In this document: in pieces, positions 1 through 8,172 of the stretch
How positions within the stretch are numbered: the stretch's first letter is position 1
Layout of the letters: each line of letters begins with the position of its first letter
Source: Streptomyces sp. NBC_01241
GTDB taxonomy: Bacteria; Actinomycetota; Actinomycetes; Streptomycetales; Streptomycetaceae
Assembly (NCBI RefSeq): GCF_041435435.1
Contig: NZ_CP108494.1
Span: forward strand, 5,614,501 to 5,678,500
Reading direction: 5' to 3'
DNA length: 64,000 nucleotides
Notes under the pieces: model-generated
The model's input: the letters and a program-made list of their open reading frames with translations, nothing else
Databases searched by the model: none
Told to the model about the DNA's origin: nothing
Translations under genes and position numbers: made by a program

Positions 1-508
1 GCTCACCGTCAACTACCGGACGCCCGCCGAGATCATGGCGTCCACCACGGATGTGCTCGCCGCGCTCGGCCCCGGGCTCGAGCCGCCGCGCTCGGTACGG
101 GAGTCGGGTGTCGCTTCCTGGCGGCTGCGCACCGACGACACCGCCCGCACCCTCGCCGACCTGGCCGCGAAGGAGGCGGCGGCGCTGGACGAGGGCAGGC
201 TCGCCGTGATCGTCCCCGACGCGCGGCGCGACGAACTGGGGGCCGCGGTGGCCGGTGCGGTGCCCGGCACGGCGTACGGGGAGGAGCCCGACCTGGAGAA
301 CCGGGTCGTGGTCCTCGGCGTGCGGCAGGCCAAGGGGCTGGAGTTCGACGCGGTACTGCTGGCCGACCCCGCGGCCGTCCTCGACCGTTCGGTGCGCGGC
401 CTGAACGACCTGTACGTGGCCCTGACCCGGGCCACGCAACGCCTGGGCATCGTGCACGAGGGCCCGGCCCCCGAGGTACTGGCGACGGCGGTGCGGGAGC
501 GGGGATGA
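1..508 (+). CDS. helR: HelR/HelD-like UvrD-family RNA polymerase recycling ATPase, C-terminal fragment
   Basis: Only the last 168 codons are present; the reading frame starts at base 2 and the gene begins upstream of the window. The fragment has UvrD-type superfamily 1 motifs: an NYRTP helicase motif at its beginning, VLGVRQAKGLEFDAV (motif V-like) and LYVALTRATQRL (motif VI). In actinobacteria the short non-replicative members of this family are HelD/HelR, ATPases that release stalled or rifampicin-bound RNA polymerase. Choosing HelR over another UvrD-like helicase is inference from the overall tail and needs the missing N-terminus. Degenerate repeats that reiterate the stop codon follow directly. 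Confidence 0.6.
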   Translation, partial: LTVNYRTPAEIMASTTDVLAALGPGLEPPRSVRESGVASWRLRTDDTARTLADLAAKEAAALDEGRLAVIVPDARRDELGAAVAGAVPGTAYGEEPDLENRVVVLGVRQAKGLEFDAVLLADPAAVLDRSVRGLNDLYVALTRATQRLGIVHEGPAPEVLATAVRERG

Positions 509-577
509 AGGCACGGGCCTGGGGCTGGGCGGGGGTGAAGGCACGGGCCTGGGGGCTCGGGGGGTGAAGGAACGGGG
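506..577. repeat. Tandem repeat beginning at the stop codon of the HelR-like gene
   Basis: The TGA at 506-508 opens a unit of about 30 nt (TGAAGGCACGGGCCTGGGG and a G-rich tail). The unit recurs at 536-564 and partly at 565 (TGAAGGAACGGGG), so the stop codon itself is reiterated three times. The repeat lies between convergent genes and no strong hairpin was seen. Confidence 0.75.
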
Positions 578-635
578 CGTAGGGGAACGGGGTGGCGGAA
601 CGGGGGCGCGAGAGGGCCCGCGCATCCCGCGGGGC

Positions 636-1493
636 TCAGTTCAGCATCGCCCGCGCCGCCCGCGCCTTCCGCCGGATCGCTTCCGCCGCGTCGGGCTCGA
701 CCTTGCCGACGACCTCCGCGTACTCCTCCATCTCCGCCGCCCCGCGCAGGAACTGCCCGCTCTGCACGAGCAGTTGCGCCCGCTCGTACCGCAGCCGCGC
801 CGGGTGCGAGGGCAGCAGCAGCGAGAGGTCCACCGCCCAGAGGGCCACGTCCGTCCGTTCCGGGCGGGTGGCCGCCCACGCCCTGATGTTGTTCAGGATC
901 CGCAGCACGATCTCCAGCGGCGGCGCCGGCACCAGCATCGACTCGTGGAGGGGCTCCCCGGTCGCCCCCGCCACCAGCAGTTCCGCGTCCTGCCCGGTCA
1001 TCGGGCGGCCACCGTCGAACGGATCGGCCAGCACCCGCTCGGCCGGATCGCCGAACCCGACGACGAAATGGCCGGGCAGCGCCACCCCGTACACCGGAGC
1101 GCCCGCCCGCCGCGCCACCTCGATCCACACCACGGACAGCAGGATCGGCAGCCCGCGCCGCCGCCGCAGCACCTCGTGCAGCAGCGACGACTCCAGCCGC
1201 TGGTAGTCCGCCGGCGAGCCCGCGAAACCGCACCGCTCGCCGAGCAGTTCCGCCAGGGCCGAGGCCCAGGCCCGGCCGCCCCGCACCCCGTACGGGAGCC
1301 GCCCCGCCAGCTCGTCCAGTTCGATCTGCGCGGCGTCGGTCCCGTTCGCGTCCAGCGCCGGGTCGGCCACCGCGCCCAGCAACAGGCAGAGCAGCGCGAG
1401 ATCCGGCCGCTCGGCGCGCGCCTCCTCGGCGAACCGCCGGTACAGCTCGTCCCGGCCCCGGCGCCCGGGCCGGTCGGACTCGTGAGGACTCAT
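636..1493 (-). CDS. SirB1-like transglutaminase-fold protein
   Basis: 285 aa, ATG start. It is related to the SirB1/transglutaminase-like family: a central region around residues 95-150 (RRGLPILLSVVWIEVARRAG, then GVALPGHFVVGF and LADPFDGG) is the diagnostic block, and a TPR-like helical tail (ERAQLLVQSGQFLRGAAEMEEY) follows. Family members are cytosolic and their biochemical activity is unproven; E. coli SirB1 has only loose functional links. The gene is 16 bases downstream of the acetyltransferase gene on the same strand, so the two are probably co-transcribed. It converges on the HelR-like gene. Confidence 0.8.
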   Translation of the reverse strand: MSPHESDRPGRRGRDELYRRFAEEARAERPDLALLCLLLGAVADPALDANGTDAAQIELDELAGRLPYGVRGGRAWASALAELLGERCGFAGSPADYQRLESSLLHEVLRRRRGLPILLSVVWIEVARRAGAPVYGVALPGHFVVGFGDPAERVLADPFDGGRPMTGQDAELLVAGATGEPLHESMLVPAPPLEIVLRILNNIRAWAATRPERTDVALWAVDLSLLLPSHPARLRYERAQLLVQSGQFLRGAAEMEEYAEVVGKVEPDAAEAIRRKARAARAMLN

Positions 1494-1509
1494 CGCGCCT
1501 CCCGCCCCG

Positions 1510-2511
1510 TCACGCCGACCGGAAGTGGTGATACCGGTGATGGACCGCGAACCCCATGCCTTCGTACAGCGCCCGTGCCGCGTCGTTGTCCGTCTCGACC
1601 TGGAGCCACGCCGCCGAAGCGCCCTCGTCCAGGGCCTTGCGGGCGAGCGCGGTCATCACGGCGGAGGCCAGCCCGCGCCGCCGGTGCGCCGGGTCCACCT
1701 CGACGGCCATGAAACCGGCCCACCGCCCGTCCACCACGCACCGCCCGATCGCGGCGGGCGCCGCGCCTGCGGCGTCACCGGGCACGGCGGCGAACCACAC
1801 CGACGGACCGCCGCGCAGCACCTGAAGGACGTGCGGCCCCGGCGTCTCGAAGCGCTGGTAGCGGGAGAGCCACGCCTCGTCGAGGTCCCGGCTCAGCCGC
1901 ACCCGGGACACCTCGGCGTCCAGATCGCCGACCGGTGCCAGCGCGGCGATCCGTACCTCCGCCGTCACCTCACGCCGCCACCCGCGCTCCTCCAGCTCGG
2001 CGCAGAGCAGTTCCTGGGTACCCTCCGCACCGGTCGCCGTCTGGATGTACGCGGGCAGCTCCCGCTCCTCGTACCACCGCCGGACGCGCCCGAGCGCCTC
2101 GTCGAGCGGCATGCCCGGATCGCCGAGCGGCAGCACGGAGTTGGCGCGGCGGGTGAAACCCCGGGCGGCGCGCAGCCGCCAGTCGCCCAGCGGCTCGCTC
2201 TCCACCGGCTGCCAGGCGCGGGCACAGATGGGCGCGAGCTCGTCGAAGGAGGCCGCAGGACCGCGCCGCCGGGCCGGGGCGGCGGGCACGACCTTGCCCG
2301 CCACCAGCGTCGATTCGGGGATACGGACGGAATCTCCGCCCTTCGTTGTGATCGACAGCACACCGTTGTCCCACGATGTGAGAACACCGACCGTGTCGGT
2401 GAATTTCGCCCCTTGCGGGCCGTCCTCCGGCGTACGCCGGACTGATACCCGTTTGCCCACGTCAGCCGGTGTAATTCGGACTTCGAGTTGTCCGCCGATG
2501 GTGAATTCCAC
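1510..2511 (-). CDS. GNAT family N-acetyltransferase with N-terminal SH3-like domain
   Basis: 333 aa. The first ~70 residues (GGQLEVRITPADVGKRVSVR onward, with TDTVGVLTSWDNGVLSI) look like the small SH3-like beta-barrel found in front of some actinobacterial GNAT enzymes (Rv0428c type). The C-terminal half carries the acetyl-CoA loop (DPAHRRRGLASAVM) and the final GNAT strand/helix (ALYEGMGFAVHHRYHH). It should transfer an acetyl group from acetyl-CoA to an unknown amine. It is divergent from fdxA, and the shared 117-bp gap holds a GTTCG-N6-CGAAC inverted repeat at 2536-2551. Confidence 0.82.
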   Translation of the reverse strand: MEFTIGGQLEVRITPADVGKRVSVRRTPEDGPQGAKFTDTVGVLTSWDNGVLSITTKGGDSVRIPESTLVAGKVVPAAPARRRGPAASFDELAPICARAWQPVESEPLGDWRLRAARGFTRRANSVLPLGDPGMPLDEALGRVRRWYEERELPAYIQTATGAEGTQELLCAELEERGWRREVTAEVRIAALAPVGDLDAEVSRVRLSRDLDEAWLSRYQRFETPGPHVLQVLRGGPSVWFAAVPGDAAGAAPAAIGRCVVDGRWAGFMAVEVDPAHRRRGLASAVMTALARKALDEGASAAWLQVETDNDAARALYEGMGFAVHHRYHHFRSA

Positions 2512-2628
2512 AGCTCTCTCCGCCCCTCCTGTTCGGTTCGTGCCCGCGAACGGAGATACTAGGGGTGGGCATCGACGACGCCGCGCTCCCGCGCGAGAGC
2601 CAACGCCCTACCGAGGAGGAACGACAGC

Positions 2629-2949
2629 GTGACCTACGTCATCGCGCAGCCTTGTGTCGACGTGAAGGACAAGGCCTGCATCGAAGAGTGCCCCGTCGAC
2701 TGCATCTACGAGGGCCAGCGGTCCTTGTACATCCACCCGGACGAATGCGTCGACTGTGGAGCCTGTGAGCCGGTGTGCCCGGTCGAGGCGATCTTCTACG
2801 AGGACGACACCCCGGAGGAGTGGAAGGACTACTACAAGGCGAACGTCGAGTTCTTCGATGACCTCGGGTCGCCCGGTGGTGCCTCCAAGCTGGGCCTGAT
2901 CGAACGCGACCACCCGTTCATCGCCGCGCTGCCGCCGCAGAACCAGTAG
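2629..2949 (+). CDS. fdxA: 7Fe-8S ferredoxin FdxA
   Basis: 106 aa, GTG start preceded by GAGGAGGAACG. Cysteines lie at 9, 17, 21, 25, 40, 43, 46 and 50. By analogy with Azotobacter FdI (offset by one), C9/C17/C50 bind the 3Fe-4S cluster, C21/C40/C43/C46 the 4Fe-4S cluster, and C25 is the extra cysteine. It is a low-potential soluble electron carrier; its partner (a P450, an oxidoreductase) is not visible here. An extended -10-like TACTAG lies at 2557-2562. A strong terminator follows, so fdxA is probably mostly monocistronic although dapC lies just downstream, as in other actinobacteria. Confidence 0.95.
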   Translation: MTYVIAQPCVDVKDKACIEECPVDCIYEGQRSLYIHPDECVDCGACEPVCPVEAIFYEDDTPEEWKDYYKANVEFFDDLGSPGGASKLGLIERDHPFIAALPPQNQ

Positions 2950-2970
2950 TCGACGGCAGGCAGGTGCGCC

Positions 2971-3017
2971 GCCTCGGTCCCGTACGGCTCGTCTCCGTAC
3001 GGGACCGAGGCGTTTTT
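2971..3017 (+). terminator. Rho-independent terminator after fdxA
   Basis: A perfect 17-bp stem (2971-2987 with 2995-3011), a 7-nt loop and a run of five T at 3013-3017. This is one of the few terminators in the window with a genuine T-tract. Confidence 0.9.
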
Positions 3018-3073
3018 GCCGCCGGAGCGGCCCGAGTCGTCCTCGGAACCCCCGTACGAGAAAGCAGAGATCC

Positions 3074-4168
3074 GTGTCCGCAGTCTCCTCCCGTCTCCCG
3101 GTCTTCCCCTGGGACAAGCTCGCGCCCTACAAGTCGACGGCCGCTGCCCACCCGGACGGCATCGTGGACCTGTCCGTCGGCACGCCCGTCGACCCGGTGC
3201 CCGAGCTGATCCAGCAGGCGCTCGTCGCCGCCGCGGACAGCCCCGGCTATCCGACGGTGTGGGGGACCGCCGAGCTGCGCGACGCGATCACCGGCTGGGT
3301 GGAGCGGCGGCTCGGCGCGGTCTCCGTGGCACACGAGAACGTCCTGCCGGTCGTCGGCTCCAAGGAGCTGGTGGCCTGGCTGCCGACCCAGCTCGGTCTC
3401 GGCGCGGGCGACAAGGTGGCGTACCCGCGCCTCGCCTACCCGACGTACGAGGTGGGCGCCCGGCTCTGCGGCGCCGAGCCCGTCGTCTACGACGACCCCA
3501 CCGAGCTGGACCCGGCCGGGCTGAAGCTGCTCTGGCTCAACTCTCCGTCCAACCCGACCGGTCGTGTCCTGTCCAAGGAGGAGCTGACCCGGATCGTCGC
3601 CTGGGCGCGCGAGCACGGCGTACTGGTCTTCAGTGACGAGTGCTACCTGGAGCTGGGCTGGGAGGCCGAACCCGTCTCCGTACTGCACCCGGATGTCTGC
3701 GGCGGTACGTACGAGGGCGTCGTCGCCGTCCACTCGCTCTCCAAGCGCTCCAACCTGGCCGGATACCGCGCGGCCTTCATCGCGGGCGACGCGGCCGTGC
3801 TCGGCGAGCTGCTGCTGATCCGCAAGCACGGCGGCATGATGACGCCCGCCCCGGTCCAGGCGGCGACGATCGCGGCGCTCGGCGACGACGAGCACGTCGC
3901 CGAGCAGCGGACCCGGTACGCGGAGCGGCGCGCGGCCCTGCGCGCGGCGCTGGAGGCGCACGGCTTCCGCATCGAGCACAGCGAGGCGAGCCTGTACCTG
4001 TGGGCGACGCGCGACGAGCCGTGCTGGGAGACCGTGGCCTACCTGGCGGAACTCGGCGTCCTGGTGGCGCCGGGCGACTTCTACGGGCCGGCCGGTGACC
4101 GCTTCGTACGCGTGGCGTTCACGGCGACGGACGAGCGGGTGGCCGCCGCGGTCAAGCGGCTGGCCTGA
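3074..4168 (+). CDS. dapC: Succinyldiaminopimelate transaminase DapC
   Basis: 364 aa fold-type I PLP aminotransferase, GTG start. The NSPSNPTG motif (~157-163), SDECY (~187-191) and SLSKRSNLAGYR with Schiff-base lysine K224 are all present. Length and sequence fit the actinobacterial DapC group, which transfers an amino group from glutamate to N-succinyl-2-amino-6-ketopimelate in the lysine/meso-diaminopimelate pathway and may also aminate prephenate. Its location next to fdxA and ~2 kb from dapE supports DapC over other aminotransferases. The SD is weak (AGAGA), so translation from a leader shared with fdxA cannot be excluded. Confidence 0.9.
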   Translation: MSAVSSRLPVFPWDKLAPYKSTAAAHPDGIVDLSVGTPVDPVPELIQQALVAAADSPGYPTVWGTAELRDAITGWVERRLGAVSVAHENVLPVVGSKELVAWLPTQLGLGAGDKVAYPRLAYPTYEVGARLCGAEPVVYDDPTELDPAGLKLLWLNSPSNPTGRVLSKEELTRIVAWAREHGVLVFSDECYLELGWEAEPVSVLHPDVCGGTYEGVVAVHSLSKRSNLAGYRAAFIAGDAAVLGELLLIRKHGGMMTPAPVQAATIAALGDDEHVAEQRTRYAERRAALRAALEAHGFRIEHSEASLYLWATRDEPCWETVAYLAELGVLVAPGDFYGPAGDRFVRVAFTATDERVAAAVKRLA

Positions 4169-4178
4169 TCGCCGGCAT

Positions 4179-4228
4179 CCCATGCGAGGGGCCTCGGGAG
4201 TGCGCACTCCCGAGGCCCCTCGCATGGG
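4179..4228. terminator. Perfect 50-nt palindrome, bidirectional terminator
   Basis: Bases 4179-4228 form a perfect inverted repeat of 25 bp with a TGCGCA centre and no spacer. It sits between the convergent dapC and the small secreted protein gene. There is no T-tract, as is usual for streptomycete terminators. Confidence 0.85.
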
Positions 4229-4256
4229 TGACGCGCCGGCCGGTGGCCGGTGCGGG

Positions 4257-4655
4257 TCAGCCGATCGGCAGACCCTGAGTGGGCAGGCCGCCCTGGGTCG
4301 TTGCACCGGCGGCGCCGCCGAGGACCTTGCCCGCGCTGCCCGCGGCACCGCCGGCGGCGCCCTGCACGGCGGGAGCGGCCTGGGCGCCGGCCTTGCCGAC
4401 GGTCCTGCCCGCCGCCGGGAGGGCCGTCCCGACGATCTTGCCGCCGGTCTCGCCCGCGGCCTTGGTGCCCTGCTGCGACGCGCCGTCGACCGTCTTGCCG
4501 AGGCCGGCGCCGTCGACGGTGGTCAGACCGCCGAGCTCCGGGGTCTGCGGGAGCGCCGCGGCACCTGCGGCTCCGGCCGCACCGACCACGGGGGCTGCAC
4601 CCGCGGCGATCAGCAGCGCGGCACGGGCGATCCGGCGGGTCAGGGGGAGGGACAT
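4257..4655 (-). CDS. Small secreted Ala/Gly-rich protein
   Basis: 132 aa when started at the ATG at 4655 (MSLPLTRRIARAALLIAAGA), which has GAAGGAG just upstream; the longer open frame to 4952 has no signal. Residues 1-~30 form a Sec signal peptide (RR, hydrophobic core, AAGAAA-type cleavage region). The mature chain is almost entirely G, A, T, V, K, with pseudo-repeats such as KTVDGASQQG, KIVGTALPAAGR and KVLGGAAGATTQ. There are no cysteines and no recognised catalytic motif. Similar small proteins are common in Streptomyces, sometimes mislabelled ATP-binding. A cell-wall or surface role is inference only. Confidence 0.75.
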   Translation of the reverse strand: MSLPLTRRIARAALLIAAGAAPVVGAAGAAGAAALPQTPELGGLTTVDGAGLGKTVDGASQQGTKAAGETGGKIVGTALPAAGRTVGKAGAQAAPAVQGAAGGAAGSAGKVLGGAAGATTQGGLPTQGLPIG

Positions 4656-4994
4656 GATGCTCCTTCGACGGAATGAGGGAGATGAGGGATCGGTCTGTCC
4701 GTTGATCGGACGCAATGACAACCGTCGTAAGGGTGGGGGAGGTTGCGGTACGCCGAGGTAAAGAGTCGGCAATGCGTCACATAATCCGCCATGGACGAAC
4801 CCGGGCGGACGGTGCATTCCCGGAGCGGCAGATGAGCCGTCACTTCTCGTTGTGCGCAGGGCAATTGGGCGGTGAGGGAGAGGTTCTGGGAAGGGGTGCG
4901 CGCATGGATGTTCCGGAGGGAGCGGACAACCCCTGCGGGTGACTCCTCGCACTGCTGGACGACTACGGCATCAGTCGCCTACCGCACCGGTCGA

Positions 4995-5969
4995 CTACGG
5001 CGCGAGCCCCATGCGGACCTCGCTGGTGCCCGGGCCCTTGCCGTCCGTACCGTCCGTACGCACCGTCCGCCAGCCGTCCCCGGCCCTCCACACCCGGTCC
5101 GCGTACGCGACCTCGTCCAAGTGGAGCGCCTCGGACCGCGCGACCGCCCAGTGCGCGAGCTCCCAGCCGCGCCGTGACGGGGCGTCGCTTTCGGAAGCGC
5201 GGGCCGCCCGCACCGGCACCGAGACCGTGCGCGCCGCCGTCGCCGACGCACCGGCCGTGCCCTTGCCGTCCCGCCGCGCCGACGGCCGCTCCGCGGGCAG
5301 CACGTCCTTGCCGAAGTCGCGCACCAGCTCGGCCCGCACCTTCGCCGCGTCGGCCTTCGCGGCCGTCGTCCGCGGCGGCGTGCAGTTCAGCGCGGCGGGC
5401 GTACGGCCGGTCAGCGCGGCCGCCAGCAACGCCGCGTCCGGCTCGTGCTTCGCGTACGCCTGCGGGAAGCCACTGCGCTGGACCCGCTGCGCGGCGACCG
5501 TCAGCGGCAGCCGCGAATAGCCGGGAACCTCGGCCAGGTGCCGGTAGAACTCCCCGGCGGAGTAGACCGGGTCCAGGATCTGCTTCTCGGTGCCCCAGCC
5601 CTGCGAGGGACGCTGCTGGAACAGCCCCAGCGAGTCCCGGTCGCCGTGGTCGATGTTGCGCAGTGCCGACTCCTGCAGCGCGGTCGCCAGCGCGATCGTC
5701 ACCGCGCGCTCCGGCATCCCGCGCGAGGTCCCGACCGCGGAGATCGTCGCGGCGTTCGAAGCCTGCTCCGGACTCAGCCGGTACGTACGGCCCTGGCCGG
5801 GCGAACCGTCGGCGGACTTCACGGTGCACCCTTCGGTGACCCGGCTGCCGGATACGTACTTCACGGTCAGATAGCCGCCCAGCGCGGCGAGCACGCCAAA
5901 GGCGGCCGTGACGCGCAGGAGGCGGGAGCGGCGGGTGTGGCGGCGGGCGGGGGAGACGTTCCGAGGCAC
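4995..5969 (-). CDS. Exported protein with lysozyme/transglycosylase-like fold
   Basis: 324 aa from the GTG at 5969 (VPRNVSPARRH); the open frame continues upstream through dapE antisense and is not coding there. An N-terminal membrane anchor (LLRVTAAFGVLAALGGYLTV) is followed at ~75-140 by a lysozyme-like block: TALQESALRNIDHGD then DSLGLFQQRPSQGWG. The Glu of QESAL is in the position of the catalytic Glu of lytic transglycosylases. Streptomyces paralogues are often mis-annotated as heavy-metal transporters. A peptidoglycan-cleaving role is inferred. The C-terminal third is alanine/arginine rich. The gene is divergent from dapE. Confidence 0.7.
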   Translation of the reverse strand: MPRNVSPARRHTRRSRLLRVTAAFGVLAALGGYLTVKYVSGSRVTEGCTVKSADGSPGQGRTYRLSPEQASNAATISAVGTSRGMPERAVTIALATALQESALRNIDHGDRDSLGLFQQRPSQGWGTEKQILDPVYSAGEFYRHLAEVPGYSRLPLTVAAQRVQRSGFPQAYAKHEPDAALLAAALTGRTPAALNCTPPRTTAAKADAAKVRAELVRDFGKDVLPAERPSARRDGKGTAGASATAARTVSVPVRAARASESDAPSRRGWELAHWAVARSEALHLDEVAYADRVWRAGDGWRTVRTDGTDGKGPGTSEVRMGLAP

Positions 5970-6012
5970 GGGGCCACCGTACTGGAGTGCCCGGCCGGGT
6001 CCGAGGGCCCCA

Positions 6013-6046
6013 GGGCCTGTCCGGCGGATCGGGGTCGGACAGGCCC
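6013..6046. repeat. Hairpin of the GGGCCTGTCCGGCGGATC intergenic repeat family
   Basis: An 11-bp stem (6013-6023 with 6036-6046) built from GGGCCTGTCCG. Its first 18 bases recur identically at 47663-47680, and its GCCTGTCCG core also forms the hairpin at 33333-33363. It lies between the divergent exported protein gene and dapE. Confidence 0.7.
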
Positions 6047-6073
6047 AGCCTCCCGGGGACGGTTCCGTTCGTC

Positions 6074-6079
6074 TAGGGT
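6074..6079 (+). promoter_or_regulatory. Candidate -10 (TAGGGT) for a leaderless dapE transcript
   Basis: TAGGGT ends seven bases before the dapE ATG at 6087, the spacing expected if transcription starts at the ATG. No Shine-Dalgarno sequence precedes the gene. No clear -35 was found. Confidence 0.4.
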
Positions 6080-6086
6080 CGGTTCC

Positions 6087-7166
6087 ATGCCCGAAAGCAC
6101 GCTTGATCTCACCCTGGACGGCCCCGCGCTCACCGCCCGACTCGTCGACTTCCCGTCGGTCAGCGGTCAGGAGAAGGACCTCGCCGACGCGATCGAGTCG
6201 GCGCTGCGCACCCTGGGGCACCTGACCGTCGACCGGCACGGCAACAACATCGTGGCGCGGACGGACCTGGGCCGTGCCGAGCGGGTCGTGCTCGCCGGAC
6301 ACATCGACACCGTGCCGATCGCCGACAACGTGCCGTCCCGGCTCGACGACGACGGCCTGCTGTGGGGCTGCGGCACCTCCGACATGAAGTCGGGCGTCGC
6401 CGTGCAGCTGAGGATCGCCGCGACCGTGCCCGAGCCCAACCGCGACCTCACCTTCGTCTTCTACGACAACGAAGAGGTCGCCGCGCACCTCAACGGACTC
6501 GGCCACGTCGCCGCCGCGCACCCCGACTGGCTGGCGGGTGACTTCGCCGTACTCCTGGAGGGCTCCGACGCCGAGGTCGAGGGCGGCTGCCAGGGCACCC
6601 TGCGGGTCTTCCTCCGCACCGAGGGTGAGCGGGCCCACTCCGCGCGCGGCTGGATGGGGTCCAACGCCATCCACGCCGCCGCCCCGATCCTGGCCCGCCT
6701 CGCCGCGTACGAACCGCGCCGCCCGGTCATCGACGGACTCGAATACCACGAGGGCCTCAACGCGGTACGGATCGAGGGCGGCGTCGCCAACAACGTCATC
6801 CCCGACGCCTGCACCGTCGTCGTCAACTACCGGTACGCCCCCGACCGCACCGCCGAAGAGGCGCTCGCCCACGTCCACGAGGTCTTCGCGGACTGTGGCG
6901 TCGCCGAATTCATCGTCGACGACCACTCGGGCGCGGCCATGCCCGGCCTCTCCCACCCGGCGGCCAAGGCGTTCATGGCGGCGGTCGGCGGCACCGCCAA
7001 GCCCAAGTTCGGCTGGACGGACGTCTCCCGCTTCAGCTCCCTCGGCGTCCCCGCGGTGAACTACGGCCCCGGCGACCCGCTCCTCGCGCACAAGCGCAAC
7101 GAGCACGTGGCGGTCGACCGGATCACCCACTGCGAGGAACGCCTCCGCTCCTGGCTCACCGGCTGA
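6087..7166 (+). CDS. dapE: Succinyl-diaminopimelate desuccinylase DapE
   Basis: 359 aa, ATG start at MPESTLDLTL; the earlier open frame overlaps the divergent gene and is rejected. It is an M20 metallopeptidase-fold enzyme that hydrolyses N-succinyl-LL-diaminopimelate to succinate and LL-DAP in lysine and peptidoglycan synthesis. Zinc-site motifs are visible: LAGHIDTVP (His/Asp), GCGTSDMKSGVAV (bridging Asp), the NEEVA general-base region and the late LAHKRNEHV histidine. It complements dapC, 2 kb away. Absence of an SD and a -10 at the right distance suggest a leaderless mRNA. Confidence 0.93.
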   Translation: MPESTLDLTLDGPALTARLVDFPSVSGQEKDLADAIESALRTLGHLTVDRHGNNIVARTDLGRAERVVLAGHIDTVPIADNVPSRLDDDGLLWGCGTSDMKSGVAVQLRIAATVPEPNRDLTFVFYDNEEVAAHLNGLGHVAAAHPDWLAGDFAVLLEGSDAEVEGGCQGTLRVFLRTEGERAHSARGWMGSNAIHAAAPILARLAAYEPRRPVIDGLEYHEGLNAVRIEGGVANNVIPDACTVVVNYRYAPDRTAEEALAHVHEVFADCGVAEFIVDDHSGAAMPGLSHPAAKAFMAAVGGTAKPKFGWTDVSRFSSLGVPAVNYGPGDPLLAHKRNEHVAVDRITHCEERLRSWLTG

Positions 7167-7263
7167 CCCACGGTATTCCCCTCGTCGTAACCTCCGTCGA
7201 TCTACCCTGACCTGACACAGATGGTCATCGGTGATGGTCATCGATCGTCGGAGGGAGCAGGTC

Positions 7264-8022
7264 ATGGGCAACCCCGAGGGAGCGCACGTCCCCGAGGAGC
7301 AGCGGCAGGGGCCGGTGCTCCGCCGCAGGGACCAGGTGCAGCCCGGCACCACCGACCAGCGGCTGCTGGACACCGAAGGCGATTCCGAGTGGGTGCACAC
7401 CGATCCCTGGCGGGTGATGCGCATCCAGTCGGAGTTCGTCGAAGGGTTCGGCGCCCTCGCCGAGCTGCCGAGTGCCATCAGCGTCTTCGGCTCGGCCCGC
7501 ACCCCGGCCGGCGGCCCGGACTACGAGGCGGGCGTACGGATCGGCAAGGCCCTGGTCGAGGCCGGCTTCGCGGTGATCACCGGAGGCGGCCCCGGAGCCA
7601 TGGAGGCGGCGAACAAGGGAGCCCGGGAGGCGAAGGGCATCTCGGTCGGACTCGGCATCGAGCTGCCCTTCGAGTCCGGCCTCAACCCGCACGTCGACAT
7701 CGGCGTCAACTTCCGCTACTTCTTCGTCCGCAAGACGATGTTCGTGAAGTACGCACAGGGCTTCGTCGTCCTGCCGGGCGGCCTCGGCACCCTGGACGAA
7801 CTCTTCGAGGCCCTCACCCTCGTCCAGACGGGCAAGGTCACCCGCTTCCCGATCGTGCTGTTCGGCACCGCGTACTGGAGCGGGCTCGTGGACTGGCTGC
7901 GGGACACGGTGGTGGCACAGGGCAAGGCGTCGGAGCACGACCTGCTGCTGTTCCACGTCACCGACGACGTCGACGAGGCGGTCAACCTCGTCACGAAGGA
8001 GGTCGGCCGGGTCCGCCACTAG
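7264..8022 (+). CDS. LOG/TIGR00730 family Rossmann-fold protein
   Basis: 252 aa from the ATG at 7264, chosen because GGAGGGAG lies 8 bases upstream. The core has the LOG-family signatures: SVFGSARTPAG, ITGGGPGAMEAANKGA and PGGLGTLDELFEALTLVQT (PGGxGTxxE). Relatives are cytokinin riboside 5'-monophosphate phosphoribohydrolases; bacterial homologues cleave AMP-type nucleotides to the base and ribose 5-phosphate. From memory it corresponds to the mycobacterial Rv1205 position downstream of dapE. A duplicated GATGGTCATCG lies at 7220-7242 just before the gene. Tandem 15-nt repeats follow the stop. Confidence 0.88.
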   Translation: MGNPEGAHVPEEQRQGPVLRRRDQVQPGTTDQRLLDTEGDSEWVHTDPWRVMRIQSEFVEGFGALAELPSAISVFGSARTPAGGPDYEAGVRIGKALVEAGFAVITGGGPGAMEAANKGAREAKGISVGLGIELPFESGLNPHVDIGVNFRYFFVRKTMFVKYAQGFVVLPGGLGTLDELFEALTLVQTGKVTRFPIVLFGTAYWSGLVDWLRDTVVAQGKASEHDLLLFHVTDDVDEAVNLVTKEVGRVRH

Positions 8023-8067
8023 GCACCTGTCCATCGGGCACCTGTCCACCGGGCACCTCTCCGGCGG
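8023..8067. repeat. Three 15-nt tandem repeats directly after the LOG gene stop
   Basis: Units at 8023-8037, 8038-8052 and 8053-8067 (GCACCTGTCCATCGG and variants) start at the base after the TAG. The last copy is diverged. Confidence 0.85.
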
Positions 8068-8146
8068 AGCAGGGCCGGACACGGACAGGCCTCTGGAACC
8101 GGGGGCTCCGCACGGGCGTTCCCAAGCCCCTCCGGCGATCGAGGAG

Positions 8147-8167
8147 CGGGTCCGGGGCGGAGCCCCG
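8147..8167. repeat. Copy 1 of a 21-nt intergenic palindromic element
   Basis: The core GGGTCCGGGGCGGAGCCCC and its flanking C/G are identical to 31007-31027. The element contains a short GGGGC/GCCCC hairpin and here lies between two convergent genes, so it could act as a terminator. The preceding CAAGCCCCTCCGGCGATCG is also echoed at the second locus. Confidence 0.75.
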
Positions 8168-8172
8168 ATCGG

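Noticed and set aside
2536..2551. GTTCG-N6-CGAAC upstream of fdxA as a LexA box
   Set aside because: Half-sites are in the inverse orientation and spacing of the Streptomyces SOS box (CGAAC-N4-GTTCG).
4995..7502. 835-codon open frame antisense to dapE and the LOG gene
   Set aside because: Only the last 324 codons (from 5969) show signal-anchor and lysozyme-like features; the rest is antisense to well-supported genes in typical high-GC shadow composition.
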